Source: Marisimplicoccus sp038147335 (lineage in GTDB: Bacteria; Bacteroidota; Bacteroidia; Flavobacteriales; Flavobacteriaceae). From it: DNA of 64,000 nt. This document shows, in pieces, positions 54,902 through 62,118 of the stretch. Position 1 is the stretch's first letter. Every line of letters starts with the position of its first letter. Where the stretch lies: positions 124,001 through 188,000 of the forward strand of contig JAYQTK010000006.1 of NCBI GenBank assembly GCA_038147335.1, in the 5' to 3' direction. The notes below the pieces were generated by a model. The model ran no database searches. It worked only from the letters and a program-made list of their open reading frames with translations, and was not told where the DNA came from. The translations under genes were made by a program, and so were the position numbers.

Positions 54902-54909
54902 TATTTTTG
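54902..54909 (+). promoter_or_regulatory. -7 box of rplS
   Basis: TATTTTTG matches TAnnTTTG exactly, 8 nt after the trmD stop. It would start transcription near 54914-54916, at the base of the leader hairpin, so rplS has its own promoter in addition to any trmD read-through. Confidence 0.45.
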
Positions 54910-54913
54910 CACG

Positions 54914-54933
54914 GATTTGATTTAAGTCAAATC
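54914..54933 (+). promoter_or_regulatory. Hairpin in the rplS leader
   Basis: GATTTGA (54914-54920) and TCAAATC (54927-54933) form a 7-bp perfect stem with loop TTTAAG, 17 nt before the rplS ATG. It could be a binding site for autoregulation by L19, or simply a 5'-stabilising stem. There is no T-run after it, so it is not a terminator. Confidence 0.45.
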
Positions 54934-54950
54934 ATAAATAAATTATTTCA

Positions 54951-55295
54951 ATGGATTCTGTAGTTAATTTAGTTCAAGAAAAGCTTATCAATAAAAATGA
55001 TTTTCCATCATTTTCTTCTGGTGATACAATCACCGTATTTTATGAAATTAGAGAAGGTGATAAAGTAAGAACCCAGTCTTTCAAAGGTGTAGTAATTCAA
55101 ATTAAAGGTAGAGGTCAATCAAAAACTTTTACAATAAGAAAGATGTCTGGAACAGTTGGTGTTGAAAGAATTTTTCCAATTAACATGCCTGCTTTAAAGA
55201 AAATTGAGGTTAATAAGAAAGGTAAAGTTAGACAATCAAGAATTTATTACTTCAGAGAATTAAGAGGAAAGAAAGCTAGGATTAAAGAAGTATAA
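54951..55295 (+). CDS. rplS: 50S ribosomal protein L19
   Basis: L19 sits at the 30S-50S interface of the large subunit. The 114-residue protein has PSFSSGDTITVFYEIREGDK, RTQSFKGVVIQIKGRGQSKT, FTIRKMSGTVGVERIFP and the basic C-terminal RQSRIYYFRELRGKKARIKE, all conserved. It is 5 nt upstream of icd. Confidence 0.97.
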   Translation: MDSVVNLVQEKLINKNDFPSFSSGDTITVFYEIREGDKVRTQSFKGVVIQIKGRGQSKTFTIRKMSGTVGVERIFPINMPALKKIEVNKKGKVRQSRIYYFRELRGKKARIKEV

Positions 55296-55300
55296 ATCTT

Positions 55301-56533
55301 ATGTCAAAAATTAAAGTAGCCAATCCCATAGTCGAGATAGATGGAGATGAAATGGCTAGAATCATCTGGAAATTCATAAAAGAAAAACTTATTCTAGACT
55401 ATCTAGATCTTGATATAGTATATTATGATCTAGGAATTGAGTCAAGGGATAAAACTGATGACCAAATTACAATTGATGCTGCTAATGCTATTAAAAAGTA
55501 TAATGTTGGCATAAAATGTGCTACAATAACACCAGATGAGCAAAGGGTTGAAGAGTTTTCTTTATCAAGAATGTATAAATCTCCAAATGGAACAATTAGA
55601 AACATTGTTGGAGGTACTGTTTTTAGAGAGCCTATTATATGTAGATCCATCCCTAGATATGTTCAAGGTTGGTCAAGACCAATATGTATAGGTAGGCATG
55701 CGTTTGGTGACCAATATAGAGCCACTGATGTAATTACTCATGGACCTGGAAAACTTGAAATGAAATTTACTCCTAAAGATGGTGGAGAATCAACAACATG
55801 GGAAGTATATAATTTTGAAGAGGATGGAATTGCAATGTCAATGTATAATATTGATTCATCAATTTATGGATTTGCAAGATCATGTATGAATATGGCACTT
55901 ACCAAGAGATGGCCTCTATACCTATCTACAAAAAACACCATACTTAAAGCTTATGATGGTAGATTTAAAGATATTTTTCAGGAGGTATACGATAACGAAT
56001 TTAAAGATAGATTTGAGAAGGAAAATATAACTTATGAGCATAGACTAATTGATGATATGGTAGCTGCTGCTATTAAATGGAAAGGAGGATTTGTATGGGC
56101 TTGTAAGAATTATGATGGTGATGTCCAGTCAGATGTAGTTGCTCAAGGTTTTGGATCACTTGGTTTAATGACTTCTACATTAGTAACACCTGACGGGAAA
56201 ACACTTGAAGCAGAAGCTGCTCATGGAACAGTAACTAGACACTTTAGAAGACATCAGAAAGGTGAACAAACATCGACAAATCCAATAGCTTCAATATTTG
56301 CTTGGACAAGAGGTTTAATGCATAGAGGCAAGCTTGATAATAATGAAAAACTTATTAATTTCTGTAAAACTTTAGAGGAGGTCTGTATTGAAACAGTTGA
56401 GGATGGGAAAATGACTAAAGATCTTGCTTTATTAGTTTTTAGAGATGATTTGGTTGACTCTAATTTTCTTACAACACAAGAATTTTTAGATGAATTAAAA
56501 AGTAATCTGGATAAAAAATTAGCTATTCAATAA
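55301..56533 (+). CDS. icd: NADP-dependent isocitrate dehydrogenase, eukaryote-like type
   Basis: This TCA-cycle enzyme makes 2-oxoglutarate and NADPH. The 410-residue protein belongs to the IDH subfamily shared with eukaryotic cytosolic/mitochondrial enzymes rather than the E. coli type: VEIDGDEMARIIWKFIKEKL, KSPNGTIRNIVGGTVFREPI, RHAFGDQYRATD and AEAAHGTVTRHFR are characteristic. It sits between rplS and murQ, overlapping murQ by one base. Confidence 0.95.
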   Translation: MSKIKVANPIVEIDGDEMARIIWKFIKEKLILDYLDLDIVYYDLGIESRDKTDDQITIDAANAIKKYNVGIKCATITPDEQRVEEFSLSRMYKSPNGTIRNIVGGTVFREPIICRSIPRYVQGWSRPICIGRHAFGDQYRATDVITHGPGKLEMKFTPKDGGESTTWEVYNFEEDGIAMSMYNIDSSIYGFARSCMNMALTKRWPLYLSTKNTILKAYDGRFKDIFQEVYDNEFKDRFEKENITYEHRLIDDMVAAAIKWKGGFVWACKNYDGDVQSDVVAQGFGSLGLMTSTLVTPDGKTLEAEAAHGTVTRHFRRHQKGEQTSTNPIASIFAWTRGLMHRGKLDNNEKLINFCKTLEEVCIETVEDGKMTKDLALLVFRDDLVDSNFLTTQEFLDELKSNLDKKLAIQ

Positions 56534-57348
56534 TGAAATTTATTAAAGTAACTGAACAAGAATCAAATCATAAAGATTTAGAAAAAAAATCTGTAATTGA
56601 GCTTGTAAATGCAATGCATGAAGAAGATAATAATGCATTAAAAGCAGTTAATAAGGTTTTACCAAAAATTTCTGAACTTATTGAGGCCATTGCACCAAAG
56701 ATTGAAAAAGGAGGAAGATTATTTTACATTGGAGCTGGAACTAGTGGCAGATTAGGTGTTTTAGATGCTTCAGAGTGTCCCCCAACATTTGGGACTCCTC
56801 CAGAAAAAGTTGTTGGACTAGTAGCTGGTGGTATTCCTGCCTTATATAGTTCAATCGAGATTGCTGAAGATGACATGAGCCAAGCATGGAAAGATTTATC
56901 TGAACATAAAGTTAATTCTGATGATTTTGTTATTGGAATTGCAGCATCAGGAACTACTCCTTATGTTGTTGGTGGTCTTAAGGATTGTCAAGAAAATAAT
57001 ATTTCTACTGCATGTATTGTATGCAATGAAAACTCTCCTTTATCTGAATATGCAGATTTTAAAATTGAAGTTATAGTTGGTCCAGAGTTTTTAACTGGAA
57101 GCTCTAGATTGAAAGCTGGAACTGCACAAAAATTAATATTGAATATGATATCCACTATCTCAATGATTTTAGATGGTCATGTTAGAGGCAATAAAATGAT
57201 TGACATGCAGATGTCAAACGCTAAGCTTAATAAACGTGCTAGAAGAATTCTTATGGAAGAATTAGGTGTGGATGAAAGTAAAGCTGATGAATTAATTTTG
57301 AAACACAAAAGTATTCGTTTAGCAATAGATAACTTTAATAATGAATAA
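56533..57348 (+). CDS. murQ: N-acetylmuramic acid 6-phosphate etherase
   Basis: MurQ cleaves the lactyl ether of MurNAc-6-phosphate, giving GlcNAc-6-phosphate in cell-wall recycling. The 271 residues include the SIS-domain phosphosugar loop FYIGAGTSGRLGVLDASECP, the FGTPPEKVVGLVAGG region, IAASGTTPYVVGGL and GPEFLTGSSRLKAGTAQK. No MurNAc transporter is adjacent, so recycled or kinase-derived substrate is likely. It overlaps the next gene by 8 nt (ATGAATAA). Confidence 0.95.
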   Translation: MKFIKVTEQESNHKDLEKKSVIELVNAMHEEDNNALKAVNKVLPKISELIEAIAPKIEKGGRLFYIGAGTSGRLGVLDASECPPTFGTPPEKVVGLVAGGIPALYSSIEIAEDDMSQAWKDLSEHKVNSDDFVIGIAASGTTPYVVGGLKDCQENNISTACIVCNENSPLSEYADFKIEVIVGPEFLTGSSRLKAGTAQKLILNMISTISMILDGHVRGNKMIDMQMSNAKLNKRARRILMEELGVDESKADELILKHKSIRLAIDNFNNE

Positions 57349-57568
57349 ATTCCTAAAAAAAGGCTTTATTCAAGTTTTTACAGGTATTTCGCTTTGCTTT
57401 ATTGGACCTGTACTAGTTTCTCAAGCATTTAATAATCAAGATCACCCCCTTTTTATTGTTGTCCTTATAATTGGTGTTATTCTTCTTGTTTTAGCTATTT
57501 ATTTCGGATACAGAGGAATAAGTAATATATTAAATGGAACTTTAGGGCCAAAGAATAAATTAAATTGA
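57341..57568 (+). CDS. DUF6095-like small membrane protein
   Basis: This 75-residue protein has two hydrophobic helices (FTGISLCFIGPVLVSQAF and PLFIVVLIIGVILLVLAI, about 14-31 and 37-54), a short charged N-terminus and a polar tail. It resembles the flavobacterial DUF6095 proteins that I recall lying after murQ. The function is unknown. Its ATG overlaps the murQ stop by 8 nt. Confidence 0.7.
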   Translation: MNKFLKKGFIQVFTGISLCFIGPVLVSQAFNNQDHPLFIVVLIIGVILLVLAIYFGYRGISNILNGTLGPKNKLN

Positions 57569-57570
57569 AT

Positions 57571-57578
57571 TATTTTTG
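57571..57578 (+). promoter_or_regulatory. Possible -7 box of thrS-infC-rpmI-rplT
   Basis: TATTTTTG (exact TAnnTTTG) ends 17 nt before the thrS ATG. No TTG was found at the expected upstream distance, and no T-box-like leader fits in the 27-bp gap, so this is tentative. Confidence 0.35.
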
Positions 57579-57595
57579 AAAGTTGATACTATACT

Positions 57596-59545
57596 ATGAT
57601 TAATGTTAGTTTTCCAGATAAATCAGTAAAAAAGTTTGAAAAAGGAACTAAAGTTATTGATGTAGCTAAAAGCATAAGTGAAGGATTAGCTAGAAAAGTT
57701 ATATCTGCATCATATAATGATGAAATAGTTGAAACAGAATCACCAATTAACGAGGATGGTTCAATCAAATTTTTCACATGGGATGATAATGAGGGCAAAC
57801 AAGCCTTTTGGCATTCGTCTGCACATATTCTGGCTCAAACAATCAAATCTTTTTATCCTAAGTCTAAGCTTACCATAGGTCCTTCGATTGAAAATGGATT
57901 CTATTATGATGTTGATTTTGGCGACGATGTTTTTTCTGAAAAAGATTTTGGAAGAATTGAATCAAAATTTTTAGAGCTAGCAAGAGAGGATCATAGTTTC
58001 ATCATGAAATCTGTATCAAAAAAAGAAGCGTTAGATTTCTATAAGTTAGAGAATAATGAATATAAAGTTGAATTAATTGAGGGTCTTGAAGATGGATCAA
58101 TTACATTTTGTGATCATTCTAATTTCTCAGATTTGTGTAAAGGAGGGCATATTCCTTCAACTGGAATAGTTAAAGCAGTTAAACTTCTTAATGTTGCTGG
58201 AGCCTACTGGAGAGGAGATGAAAAAAATAATCAGTTGACAAGAGTTTACGGAATATCTTTCCCAAAACAAAAACTTCTAACTGAATATCTTGAACTTGTT
58301 GAGAAGGCTAAAGAAAGAGATCACAGAAAACTAGGTAAGGAATTAGAGCTATTCACTTTTTCAAAAAAGGTTGGTCAAGGATTACCTCTTTGGCTGCCTA
58401 AAGGTACAGAGTTGAGAGATAGACTTCAGAGCTTTCTCGAAGACGCTCAAAGAAGAGCTGGATACAAAAAAGTAATGTCACCTCATATAGGTTCAAAAGA
58501 ATTATATATTACTTCAGGGCATTATGAAAAGTATGGTGAAGACAGTTTTCAACCTATACTTACTCCGAATGATAGTGAAATATTTATGCTTAGACCAATG
58601 AATTGCCCACATCATTGTGAAATATTTAATTCTAAACCACTTAGTTACAGAGATTTACCTTATAGGATGGCAGAATTTGGAACAGTATACAGATATGAAC
58701 AGAGCGGAGAATTACATGGATTAAGCAGAGTGAGAGGATTTACTGTTGATGATGCCCATATTTTTTGTACAACTGACCAGGTTGATTCAGAATTTAAAAA
58801 CACTATTGATTTAGTTTTATATGTATTTAAATCTTTAGGGTTCAGTGATTTTTATGCTCAAGTCTCATTAAGAGATCAGGATAATCCAGAAAAATATATA
58901 GGATCAGATGAAAACTGGGAAATTGCTGAACAAGCAATTTTAAATTCAGCAAAAGAAAAGGATTTAAATTATAAAGTTGAATATGGAGAAGCTGCTTTTT
59001 ATGGACCTAAGCTTGATTTTATGGTTAAAGATGCACTTGGCAGAAGTTGGCAACTAGGTACTATTCAGGTAGATTACAACCTACCTGAAAGGTTCGACCT
59101 CACATATAAAGGAAAAAATAATGAAGATCTTAGACCTGTTATGCTTCATAGAGCTCCATTTGGTAGCATGGAAAGATTTGTTGCAATTCTTTTAGAACAT
59201 ACAGGCGGATTATTTCCATTATGGCTTGCAACAACTCAGGTGGAGATCCTAATTGTAAGTGAGAACTTCAAAAATTATGGCCAAAAAGTTTTAAATATCT
59301 TAGAAAATCACGAAATTCGCGCGCACTTAGATGATAGAAATGAGACTGTTGGAAAAAAAATTAGAGAATCTGAGATAAATAAGGTTCCTTTTATGATTGT
59401 TGTTGGGGAAAATGAAGTAAAAAATAAAACAATCTCTATTAGAAGACATCATGGAGAAGATCTAGGTGAAATGAAGATTGAAAAATTTGTAGATATAATT
59501 AAGAAAGAGATTTCTGATTGTATCCCAAAATTTAATATTAACTAA
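57596..59545 (+). CDS. thrS: Threonyl-tRNA synthetase
   Basis: ThrRS charges tRNA-Thr with threonine. The 649 residues show an N-terminal TGS domain (about 1-60), an editing domain with WHSSAHILAQTIKSFYP and the late CKGGHIPSTG, the class II catalytic core with zinc ligands in RPMNCPHHCEIF, motif 2 YRYEQSGELHGLSRVRGF and motif 3 LHRAPFGSMERF, and a C-terminal anticodon-binding domain (about 550-645). It precedes infC by 11 nt. Confidence 0.96.
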   Translation: MINVSFPDKSVKKFEKGTKVIDVAKSISEGLARKVISASYNDEIVETESPINEDGSIKFFTWDDNEGKQAFWHSSAHILAQTIKSFYPKSKLTIGPSIENGFYYDVDFGDDVFSEKDFGRIESKFLELAREDHSFIMKSVSKKEALDFYKLENNEYKVELIEGLEDGSITFCDHSNFSDLCKGGHIPSTGIVKAVKLLNVAGAYWRGDEKNNQLTRVYGISFPKQKLLTEYLELVEKAKERDHRKLGKELELFTFSKKVGQGLPLWLPKGTELRDRLQSFLEDAQRRAGYKKVMSPHIGSKELYITSGHYEKYGEDSFQPILTPNDSEIFMLRPMNCPHHCEIFNSKPLSYRDLPYRMAEFGTVYRYEQSGELHGLSRVRGFTVDDAHIFCTTDQVDSEFKNTIDLVLYVFKSLGFSDFYAQVSLRDQDNPEKYIGSDENWEIAEQAILNSAKEKDLNYKVEYGEAAFYGPKLDFMVKDALGRSWQLGTIQVDYNLPERFDLTYKGKNNEDLRPVMLHRAPFGSMERFVAILLEHTGGLFPLWLATTQVEILIVSENFKNYGQKVLNILENHEIRAHLDDRNETVGKKIRESEINKVPFMIVVGENEVKNKTISIRRHHGEDLGEMKIEKFVDIIKKEISDCIPKFNIN

Positions 59546-59556
59546 AAATAATTGTT

Positions 59557-60114
59557 ATAGCTATAAGAAGAAGAAAATCAAACAGGAGATTCCAAAGAGT
59601 AATTAAAGAAGATCCTCATAAAATCAACACAAAGATCACAGCATATGAAGTTAGATTAGTTGGTGATAACGTAGATGGAGGTATATATTCTACAAGTGAG
59701 GCCCTAAGAATCGCTAGAGATTTAGAACTAGATTTAGTAGAAATTTCTCCAAAAGCTTCTCCACCTGTATGTAAAATTCTTGAATACAAGAAATTCTTAT
59801 ACGAGCAGAAAAAGAGAGATAAGGCTCTTAAATCAAAAGCAACAAAAATCGTTGTAAAAGAAATAAGATTCGGACCTCAAACAGATGAACATGATTATCA
59901 GTTTAAAAAGAAACATGCAGAAAAATTTTTAAATGAAGGTGCAAAATTAAAAGCATTTGTATTTTTTAAAGGACGATCAATTATTTTTAAGGAACAAGGT
60001 CAAATTTTGTTATTAAGATTAGCTCAAGACCTTGAAGAAATAGGAAAAGTAGAACAGATGCCAGAGTTAGAAGGAAAGAGGATGATTATGTATATAACAC
60101 CAAAAAAGAATTAA
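59557..60114 (+). CDS. infC: Translation initiation factor IF-3 with non-AUG start
   Basis: IF-3 keeps ribosomal subunits apart and checks the start codon. The frame opens right after thrS; no ATG, GTG or TTG stands at the conserved N-terminus. An ATA at 59557 gives (M)AIRRRKSNRRF, matching the family start MAIR; an ATT at 59551 is an alternative two codons earlier. The 185-residue product contains EVRLVGDNVDGGIYSTSEA, VCKILEYKKFLYEQKKRDKA, VVKEIRFGPQTDEHDYQFK and KAFVFFKGRSIIFKEQGQIL, all standard. Rare start codons such as AUU are well known for infC and allow IF-3 to limit its own translation. Confidence 0.93.
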   Translation: MAIRRRKSNRRFQRVIKEDPHKINTKITAYEVRLVGDNVDGGIYSTSEALRIARDLELDLVEISPKASPPVCKILEYKKFLYEQKKRDKALKSKATKIVVKEIRFGPQTDEHDYQFKKKHAEKFLNEGAKLKAFVFFKGRSIIFKEQGQILLLRLAQDLEEIGKVEQMPELEGKRMIMYITPKKN

Positions 60115-60126
60115 AAAAGAGGAACT

Positions 60127-60324
60127 ATGCCTAAAATGAAAACAAAATCCAGCGCTAAGAAAAGGTTTAAAGTAACTGGATCAGGAAAAATTAAAAGGAA
60201 ACACGCTTTTAAAAATCATATTTTGACAAAAAAGTCAAAAAAAAGAAAACTAAGGCTTACTCATTTTGGCCTAGTTCATGAAAGTGACGAAAACAATATT
60301 AAAAGACAGTTAAGATTAAAATAA
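60127..60324 (+). CDS. rpmI: 50S ribosomal protein L35
   Basis: This is a 65-residue, very basic ribosomal protein, beginning MPKMKTKSSAKKRFKVTGSG and containing KIKRKHAFKNHILTKKSKKR, the L35 pattern. It sits in the conserved infC-rpmI-rplT order, 12 nt after infC and 6 nt before rplT. Confidence 0.96.
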   Translation: MPKMKTKSSAKKRFKVTGSGKIKRKHAFKNHILTKKSKKRKLRLTHFGLVHESDENNIKRQLRLK

Positions 60325-60330
60325 TTAGCA

Positions 60331-60675
60331 ATGCCAAGATCAGTAAATTCAGTAGCTTCAAGGGCTAGAAGAAAAAAAATACTAAAACAAGCCAAAGGGT
60401 ACTTTGGTAGAAGAAAAAATGTTTGGACAGTTGCAAAGAATGCTGTTGAAAAAGCATTACTATACGCATATAGAGACAGAAAGACAAAGAAAAGAAATTT
60501 CAAATCCTTATGGATTATGAGAATTAATGCTGCTGCTCATCAACACGGATTAACTTATAGTGAATTTATGTTTAAACTAAAGACTAATAAAATTTCTTTA
60601 AATAGAAAAGTTTTAGCTGATTTAGCCATGAATAATCCGAATGCTTTTGAAGCTATAGTTAAATCTCTTAAATAA
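60331..60675 (+). CDS. rplT: 50S ribosomal protein L20
   Basis: L20 is needed for early 50S assembly and in some bacteria represses the infC-rpmI-rplT message. The 114-residue protein starts MPRSVNSVASRARRKKILKQ and contains GYFGRRKNVWTVAKNAVEKA and RDRKTKKRNFKSLWIMRINA, diagnostic for L20. In the 60 bp that follow I found only an AT-rich T7 run, not a strong terminator stem. Confidence 0.97.
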   Translation: MPRSVNSVASRARRKKILKQAKGYFGRRKNVWTVAKNAVEKALLYAYRDRKTKKRNFKSLWIMRINAAAHQHGLTYSEFMFKLKTNKISLNRKVLADLAMNNPNAFEAIVKSLK

Positions 60676-60735
60676 CATTCCCAACTCCTACCTCAACTTT
60701 TTATTTTTTTCTAGGTCTAAAAAGAAAAATATAGA

Positions 60736-61281
60736 TTGAAAGAAGGTGCTTTACTTAAATTATTAAAGAATCCTGCTTCAAAAGATAAAGGATTTAAACT
60801 TCTTGTAGATTTATATCAAGAAAAAATATATTGGATGATTAGAAAAATGGTTTTGTCTCATGATTCAGCTAATGATGTATTACAAGATACTTATATCAGA
60901 GTTTTTAAAGGAATTGATAATTTTAAAGAAAAAAGCAAACTAAGTACTTGGATATATAGAATTGCTTATAATGAGTCAATTCGTTTTTTAAATAAAGAAT
61001 CTAAAATGAAAAAAATTGAACTAGATTCTAAAGATGATAATTATTCAAAGAAACTATTTGCAGATACATTTTTTGATGCAGATAATCTATCACTAAAATT
61101 TCATCAAATATTATCAGAACTTTCTATTAGGCAAAGAAATATTTTTAACATGAAATATTTTGATGAACTTAAATTTGAAGAGATAGCTAAAATAACAGAC
61201 ATAAATATTAATACTGTTAAGTCAGTTTACTATTCAGTAGAAAAAAAAATAAAAAAAGAAATAAATGAATCATCACTATAA
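60736..61281 (+). CDS. ECF-type RNA polymerase sigma factor
   Basis: This 181-residue sigma-70-family protein has region 2 (about 20-90; VLQDTYIRVFKGIDNF then KLSTWIYRIAYNESIRFLNK) and region 4 (about 120-175; LSELSIRQRNIFNMKYFDEL, FEEIAKITDININTVKSVYY), with no regions 1 or 3, which defines an ECF factor. The start is TTG at 60736; no upstream ATG exists in frame. It overlaps the next small membrane-protein gene by 17 nt, the usual arrangement of a sigma factor with its controlling protein. Its regulon is unknown; the outer-membrane receptor nearby has a normal housekeeping -7 box. Confidence 0.9.
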   Translation: MKEGALLKLLKNPASKDKGFKLLVDLYQEKIYWMIRKMVLSHDSANDVLQDTYIRVFKGIDNFKEKSKLSTWIYRIAYNESIRFLNKESKMKKIELDSKDDNYSKKLFADTFFDADNLSLKFHQILSELSIRQRNIFNMKYFDELKFEEIAKITDININTVKSVYYSVEKKIKKEINESSL

Positions 61282-61594
61282 AAAGTTGGGACTCAGAGTT
61301 CCTAAAGATTATTTTAAAAGATCAAAAGAAGAAATTTTAGGTAAAATTAATCCTAAAGAGAAACAGCCAACTGAAAATTATAACTTCAGCTATTATTATC
61401 TATCAATAGCTGCTATATTCATTGGAACATTGATTTTTTATAATTTTCCATTAAACAATGAAAATTTAACAGAATTTGATTCAAACTCACCAATAATATC
61501 TACACTAATTTCAGGTGAAGAAATTACTGATGAATACATAATTGAGTTTTATTCAGAATCTTTAGTTTTAAATGAAATTTATTTTGGTAATTAA
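61265..61594 (+). CDS. Small membrane protein, likely ECF sigma-factor partner
   Basis: This 109-residue protein has a charged cytoplasmic N-terminus (about 1-40; LGLRVPKDYFKRSKEEIL), one transmembrane helix (about 44-62, YYYLSIAAIFIGTLIFYNF) and an acidic outer tail rich in E, D and S. Its position overlapping an ECF sigma gene and its topology suggest an anti-sigma or sigma-tethering role, but it lacks recognisable anti-sigma motifs such as a zinc HxxxCxxC. It overlaps by 23 nt with the open frame that leads into the next gene. Confidence 0.65.
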   Translation: MNHHYKKLGLRVPKDYFKRSKEEILGKINPKEKQPTENYNFSYYYLSIAAIFIGTLIFYNFPLNNENLTEFDSNSPIISTLISGEEITDEYIIEFYSESLVLNEIYFGN

Positions 61595-61625
61595 ACTATT
61601 TAGAAATTTTTGTTTCAAAGTGAAT

Positions 61626-62042
61626 ATGAAAAGTTTAAATAATATCTTATTAATATTTTTAGTAACTATTTTGACTATTAACTTATCCTATAGTCAAGAA
61701 AAAAGAAAGCATTCTCATAAATACTCCCAAGAGTTAATTGAGACCTTATCAAGTTATCAGAAAGAATTAATTGAGAAAGAGAGAAAGTATCTTAACAAAC
61801 AAAGAGATGCTATAAGAAAAACTTTTTCAATAGAGCAGAAAGAGATGATTGCTGATAGCTCACTAACAAATAGTCAAAAAAGAAATAAAATCATTGCATC
61901 GTTTTCTTCAGATCAAAAAGAACTTATTGAAAAGTATGATAAAAGGATTGATACAATTAGAAAAAAGTTTTTCAATTCTCTTAGTGAAACTCAGAAATCA
62001 TTAATCAAGAAAAAAAGAAAGAAGTCAAAGAAAAATGATTAG
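61626..62042 (+). CDS. Secreted coiled-coil protein of Spy/CpxP-like size
   Basis: This is a 138-residue protein from ATG 61626, chosen because it gives a clean signal peptide MKSLNNILLIFLVTILTINL ending near SYSQEKRK; the frame is open further upstream but that part is basic and unlikely to be translated. The mature part is long charged helices with repeated LSSYQKELIEKERKYL, FSIEQKEMI and FSSDQKELIEKYDK segments, about 30-50 residues apart. It looks like flavobacterial proteins described as sensors of ECF sigma factors, and loosely like periplasmic chaperones of the Spy/CpxP kind. The very basic C-terminus (KKKRKKSKKND) is notable. Confidence 0.65.
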   Translation: MKSLNNILLIFLVTILTINLSYSQEKRKHSHKYSQELIETLSSYQKELIEKERKYLNKQRDAIRKTFSIEQKEMIADSSLTNSQKRNKIIASFSSDQKELIEKYDKRIDTIRKKFFNSLSETQKSLIKKKRKKSKKND

Positions 62043-62089
62043 ACTTTTTTTTTAACAAAACGTTGGGTTTACGATCAACCTTATTAAAA

Positions 62090-62097
62090 TATATTTG
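62090..62097 (+). promoter_or_regulatory. -7 box of the outer-membrane receptor gene
   Basis: TATATTTG is an exact TAnnTTTG match, 21 nt before the receptor ATG. A TTG lies 24 nt upstream of it (62063-62065), slightly beyond the usual spacing. It suggests the receptor is read by the housekeeping sigma factor. Confidence 0.5.
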
Positions 62098-62118
62098 CCA
62101 CACCAAACAAAAAACTTT

